From Acidaminococcaceae bacterium (GTDB lineage Bacteria > Bacillota > Negativicutes > Acidaminococcales > Acidaminococcaceae), in NCBI GenBank assembly GCA_022653215.1, contig JALCSJ010000084.1, positions 1 to 9,346 on the forward strand: a stretch of DNA of 9,346 bases, in the 5' to 3' direction. Both the position numbers and the translations under genes were made by a program. Each line of letters starts with the position of its first letter. Position 1 is the stretch's first letter. The notes under the pieces were generated by a model, which did not search any database, was not told where the DNA came from, and was given only the letters and a program-made list of their open reading frames with translations. Positions 7,127 to 9,346 of the stretch are shown in pieces.

Positions 7127-8887
7127 ATGGGCAACTATTCTATGCCGAAATATTTTCAAAACTTACCTCAAATTGGTAAGGCTTTAAAGAAGGAAAATCC
7201 GGAGAACGTAGCTGAACTGAAGAAAGTTGAAGACGAAATTCATGAACTGACTAAAGCTGCTGAAGCAGCAGGCCGTTCTGATGAGTCATTAAACGCTGCC
7301 GGTCAAATGACTGCTTTGCAACGTATTGACAGATTGGTTGAAAAGGGAACTTGGAGACCTTTGAACAGCATTTTCAATCCTCAAAATAACGCTAACGGTT
7401 CTACCGGAGTTATTAAAGGTTTGGGCAAAATCAGTGGCAAATGGGCTGTAGTTATTGCTTCTGATAACAAGAAATTAGCCGGAGCATGGGTTCCCGGCCA
7501 GGCTGAAAACTTGCTGAGAGGTTCTGATACTGCTAAGTTATTAGGTATTCCTCTGGTATATGTTCTGAACTGCAGTGGTGTTAAGTTCGATGACCAAGAC
7601 AAGGTATATCCTAACCGTCGTGGGGGCGGCACACCTTTCTTCAGAAATGCTGAATTGAACCAATTAGGTATTCCTGTTATAGTTGGTATTTATGGTACCA
7701 ACCCTGCAGGCGGTGGCTATCACAGCATCAGTCCTACGGTTTTAATCGCTCACAAAGATGCTAACATGGCTGTAGGCGGTGCCGGCATTTTGGGCGGCAT
7801 GAATCCTAAAGGCTATATTGACCAAGAAGGCGCTGAACAAATTGCTGACATGGTAGCTAAATCCGGCAAGCAAAATCCTCCTGGTTCTGTTTCTATTCAC
7901 TATGGTGAAACAGGCTTCTTCCGTGAAGTTTACGAAGAAGAAGAGGGCGTTCTTAATGGTATCAAGAAGTATATTAAGATGCTTCCCAGCTATGATTTAG
8001 AGTTCTTCAGAGTGGACGAGCCTAAGAAACCGGCTTTGCCTGCTGAAGATTTGTATACTATCGTTCCTATGAATGACAAGAGAGCTTATGATATGTACAG
8101 CGTTCTGGGCCGTCTCTTTGATAACAGTGAATTGAAAGAATACAAAAAGGGCTACGGTCCTGAAATGATTACAGGTATTGCTAAGGTAAATGGTCTCTTG
8201 GTTGGCGTTGTAGCTAACTTCCAAGGCCTGCTCCTGAACTATCCTGAATACAAACAAGGTGCTGTAGGCATGGGCGGCAAACTTTATCGTCAAGGCTTAA
8301 TGAAGATGAATGAATTTGTTACCTTGTGCGCTAGAGACAGAGTTCCTATTGTTTGGGTACAAGATACTACCGGTATTGATGTAGGCGATGATGCTGAAAA
8401 GGCAGAATTGTTAGGATTAGGTCAATCTTTGATTTACTCCATCCAAACATCTCATGTTCCTCAATTCGAAATCACCTTGAGAAAAGGTACTGCAGCTGCT
8501 CACTATGTATTGGGCGGACCTCAAGCTAATGATGAGAACGTATTCTCCATTGGTACTGCAGCTACAGAAATCTATGTAATGAACGGAGAAACAGCAGCAA
8601 CTGCTATGTACTCTCGTAGATTGCATAAAGACAAGGCAGCAAATAAGGATTTACAACCGACTATTGATAAGATGAACAAATTAATCCAAGATTTCCATAC
8701 TAAATCTCGTCCTAAATATTGCGCATTTACCGGCATGGTAGATGAAATCGTGGATATGGACAAGATGCGTGGTTATGTTGAAGCATTTACTGAAGCAGCT
8801 TACCAAAATCCTAAATCCATTTGCCCCTTCCATCAAATGTTATTGCCCAGAGCAATAAAAGAATTTGATACTTTCGTAAAGAAATAA
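7127..8887 (+). CDS. gcdA: Glutaconyl-CoA decarboxylase alpha subunit (carboxyltransferase)
   Basis: A 586-residue biotin-dependent carboxyltransferase, one residue from the length I recall for A. fermentans GcdA. It transfers the carboxyl group of glutaconyl-CoA to biotin on GcdC, yielding crotonyl-CoA; the membrane subunit GcdB then decarboxylates carboxybiotin and pumps sodium ions out. Two crotonase-like halves are visible. The N half has NRRGGGTPFFRNAELNQLG (163-181), GIYGTNPAGGGYHS (187-200) and GGAGILGGMNP (217-227). The C half has VQDTTGIDVG (411-420), GTAAAHYVLGG (454-464) and MNGETAATAMYSRR (485-498). It has no biotinyl domain, consistent with a separate carrier. The ribosome binding site is AAGGAGG at 7113-7119. 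Glutamine is coded 22 times by CAA and once by CAG, unlike the left block, a sign of strong codon selection. Other gcd subunits are not in the window. Confidence 0.97.
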   Translation: MGNYSMPKYFQNLPQIGKALKKENPENVAELKKVEDEIHELTKAAEAAGRSDESLNAAGQMTALQRIDRLVEKGTWRPLNSIFNPQNNANGSTGVIKGLGKISGKWAVVIASDNKKLAGAWVPGQAENLLRGSDTAKLLGIPLVYVLNCSGVKFDDQDKVYPNRRGGGTPFFRNAELNQLGIPVIVGIYGTNPAGGGYHSISPTVLIAHKDANMAVGGAGILGGMNPKGYIDQEGAEQIADMVAKSGKQNPPGSVSIHYGETGFFREVYEEEEGVLNGIKKYIKMLPSYDLEFFRVDEPKKPALPAEDLYTIVPMNDKRAYDMYSVLGRLFDNSELKEYKKGYGPEMITGIAKVNGLLVGVVANFQGLLLNYPEYKQGAVGMGGKLYRQGLMKMNEFVTLCARDRVPIVWVQDTTGIDVGDDAEKAELLGLGQSLIYSIQTSHVPQFEITLRKGTAAAHYVLGGPQANDENVFSIGTAATEIYVMNGETAATAMYSRRLHKDKAANKDLQPTIDKMNKLIQDFHTKSRPKYCAFTGMVDEIVDMDKMRGYVEAFTEAAYQNPKSICPFHQMLLPRAIKEFDTFVKK

Positions 8888-8899
8888 GGAGTTAAAAGG

Positions 8900-9346
8900 A
8901 TGGCCATTTATACTCTAGGTATAGACGTAGGTTCTACTGCGTCTAAGTGCATAATACTAAAAGACGGAAAAGAAATAATAGGCAAATCCTTAATCGACGT
9001 GGGGGCCGGAACTTCCGGCCCTGACCGCGCCATTAATGATGTGCTGGTAGATGCAAAAATGAAAAGAGAAGATATGAATTTCACTTTGGCTACAGGCTAT
9101 GGCAGAAACTCTTTGGAAGGCATTGCCGATAAACAAATGAGCGAATTGTCATGTCATGCTAGAGGAGCATACTTCCTTTTCCCCAAAGTTCATACTGTTA
9201 TTGATATAGGAGGACAAGACGTAAAAGTTCTCCACATTGAAAATGGCAATATGGTTAATTTCCAAATGAATGATAAATGTGCCGCAGGTACAGGAAGATT
9301 TCTGGATGTTATGGCTAATGTCCTGGAAGTTAAGGTTCAGGATTTG
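8900..9346 (+). CDS. hgdC: Activator of 2-hydroxyglutaryl-CoA dehydratase (3' truncated)
   Basis: The first 149 residues of a protein usually near 260. HgdC is a homodimeric, extremely oxygen-sensitive ATPase (archerase) with one [4Fe-4S] cluster between its subunits. It injects an electron into the HgdAB dehydratase at the cost of ATP, starting radical dehydration of (R)-2-hydroxyglutaryl-CoA. The ASKHA ATPase fold shows in GIDVGSTASK (7-16) and DIGGQD (102-107). C127 in NDKCAAGTGRF is the first cluster ligand; the second (C166 in A. fermentans) would be beyond the window edge. The AAGGAG at 8886-8891 overlaps the gcdA stop, and the start is 12 nt after that stop. A perfect GC-rich inverted repeat lies within codons 35-41. 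hgdA and hgdB would be expected next. Confidence 0.95.
   Translation, partial: MAIYTLGIDVGSTASKCIILKDGKEIIGKSLIDVGAGTSGPDRAINDVLVDAKMKREDMNFTLATGYGRNSLEGIADKQMSELSCHARGAYFLFPKVHTVIDIGGQDVKVLHIENGNMVNFQMNDKCAAGTGRFLDVMANVLEVKVQDL
9003..9021. repeat. Perfect 9-bp inverted repeat (GC-rich hairpin) inside hgdC
   Basis: GGGCCGGAA (9003-9011) and TTCCGGCCC (9013-9021) pair perfectly around one C. In RNA a stem of seven G-C pairs with a five-base loop is realistic, with one more G-U pair possible outside. No T run follows, so it is not an intrinsic terminator. It lies in codons for the conserved VGAGTSGP stretch. Confidence 0.6.

Noticed and set aside
1..9346. Mobile elements, CRISPR arrays, toxin-antitoxin or defence genes
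   Set aside because: The window is almost fully covered by nine metabolic or RNA-processing genes on one strand, with no transposase, no regular spaced repeats and no gene of unknown type large enough to hide such a system.

Overview
This window comes from an AT-rich (roughly 40% G+C by eye, not computed) anaerobic Firmicute, most likely a member of the Negativicutes close to Acidaminococcus or Phascolarctobacterium. The right half has the gene order gctA-gctB-gcdA-hgdC. That is the order I recall for the glutamate-fermentation cluster of Acidaminococcus fermentans, and the proteins resemble the Acidaminococcus proteins along most of their length. The exact genus is an inference. All nine genes lie on the + strand.

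Left block (1-5143): a tightly packed run of five genes. It begins with the 3' end of a B12-binding/radical SAM protein (TIGR03960 type), which overlaps a TIGR03936/DUF2344 radical SAM-associated protein. An RNase E/G family ribonuclease (rng), a CCA-adding/poly(A) polymerase family tRNA nucleotidyltransferase (cca) and a citrate lyase ligase (citC) follow. Three of the four junctions are overlaps or nearly so, and the fourth is a 20-nt gap, so these genes are probably one transcription unit. They join RNA metabolism (rng, cca, and the radical SAM pair of unknown substrate) to a citrate lyase maturation enzyme. No citrate lyase genes are in view.

Intergenic region (5144-5334): 191 bp without a convincing terminator. 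It carries a good sigma-A type promoter (TTTAAA, 17 bp, TGnTATAAT), an 11-bp inverted repeat just upstream of it, a leader of about 100 nt with an unused Shine-Dalgarno-like sequence, and a very strong ribosome binding site in front of a TTG start.

Right block (5335-9346): the start of the hydroxyglutarate pathway operon. GctA and GctB form glutaconate CoA-transferase, which makes the CoA thioester of (R)-2-hydroxyglutarate. HgdC is the ATP-dependent iron-sulfur activator of 2-hydroxyglutaryl-CoA dehydratase, whose HgdA and HgdB subunits would be expected just past the right edge. GcdA is the carboxyltransferase subunit of the sodium-pumping glutaconyl-CoA decarboxylase; its membrane (GcdB), biotin carrier (GcdC) and GcdD subunits are not in this window. 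Together these steps take glutamate, via 2-oxoglutarate and 2-hydroxyglutarate, to glutaconyl-CoA and crotonyl-CoA while building a sodium gradient.

I see no mobile element, CRISPR array, tRNA, rRNA or clearly new system. The points most worth a second look are the citC gene without citrate lyase genes beside it, a perfect GC-rich hairpin inside the otherwise AT-rich hgdC, a sharp switch in glutamine codon choice between the two blocks, and the architecture of the gct promoter and leader.
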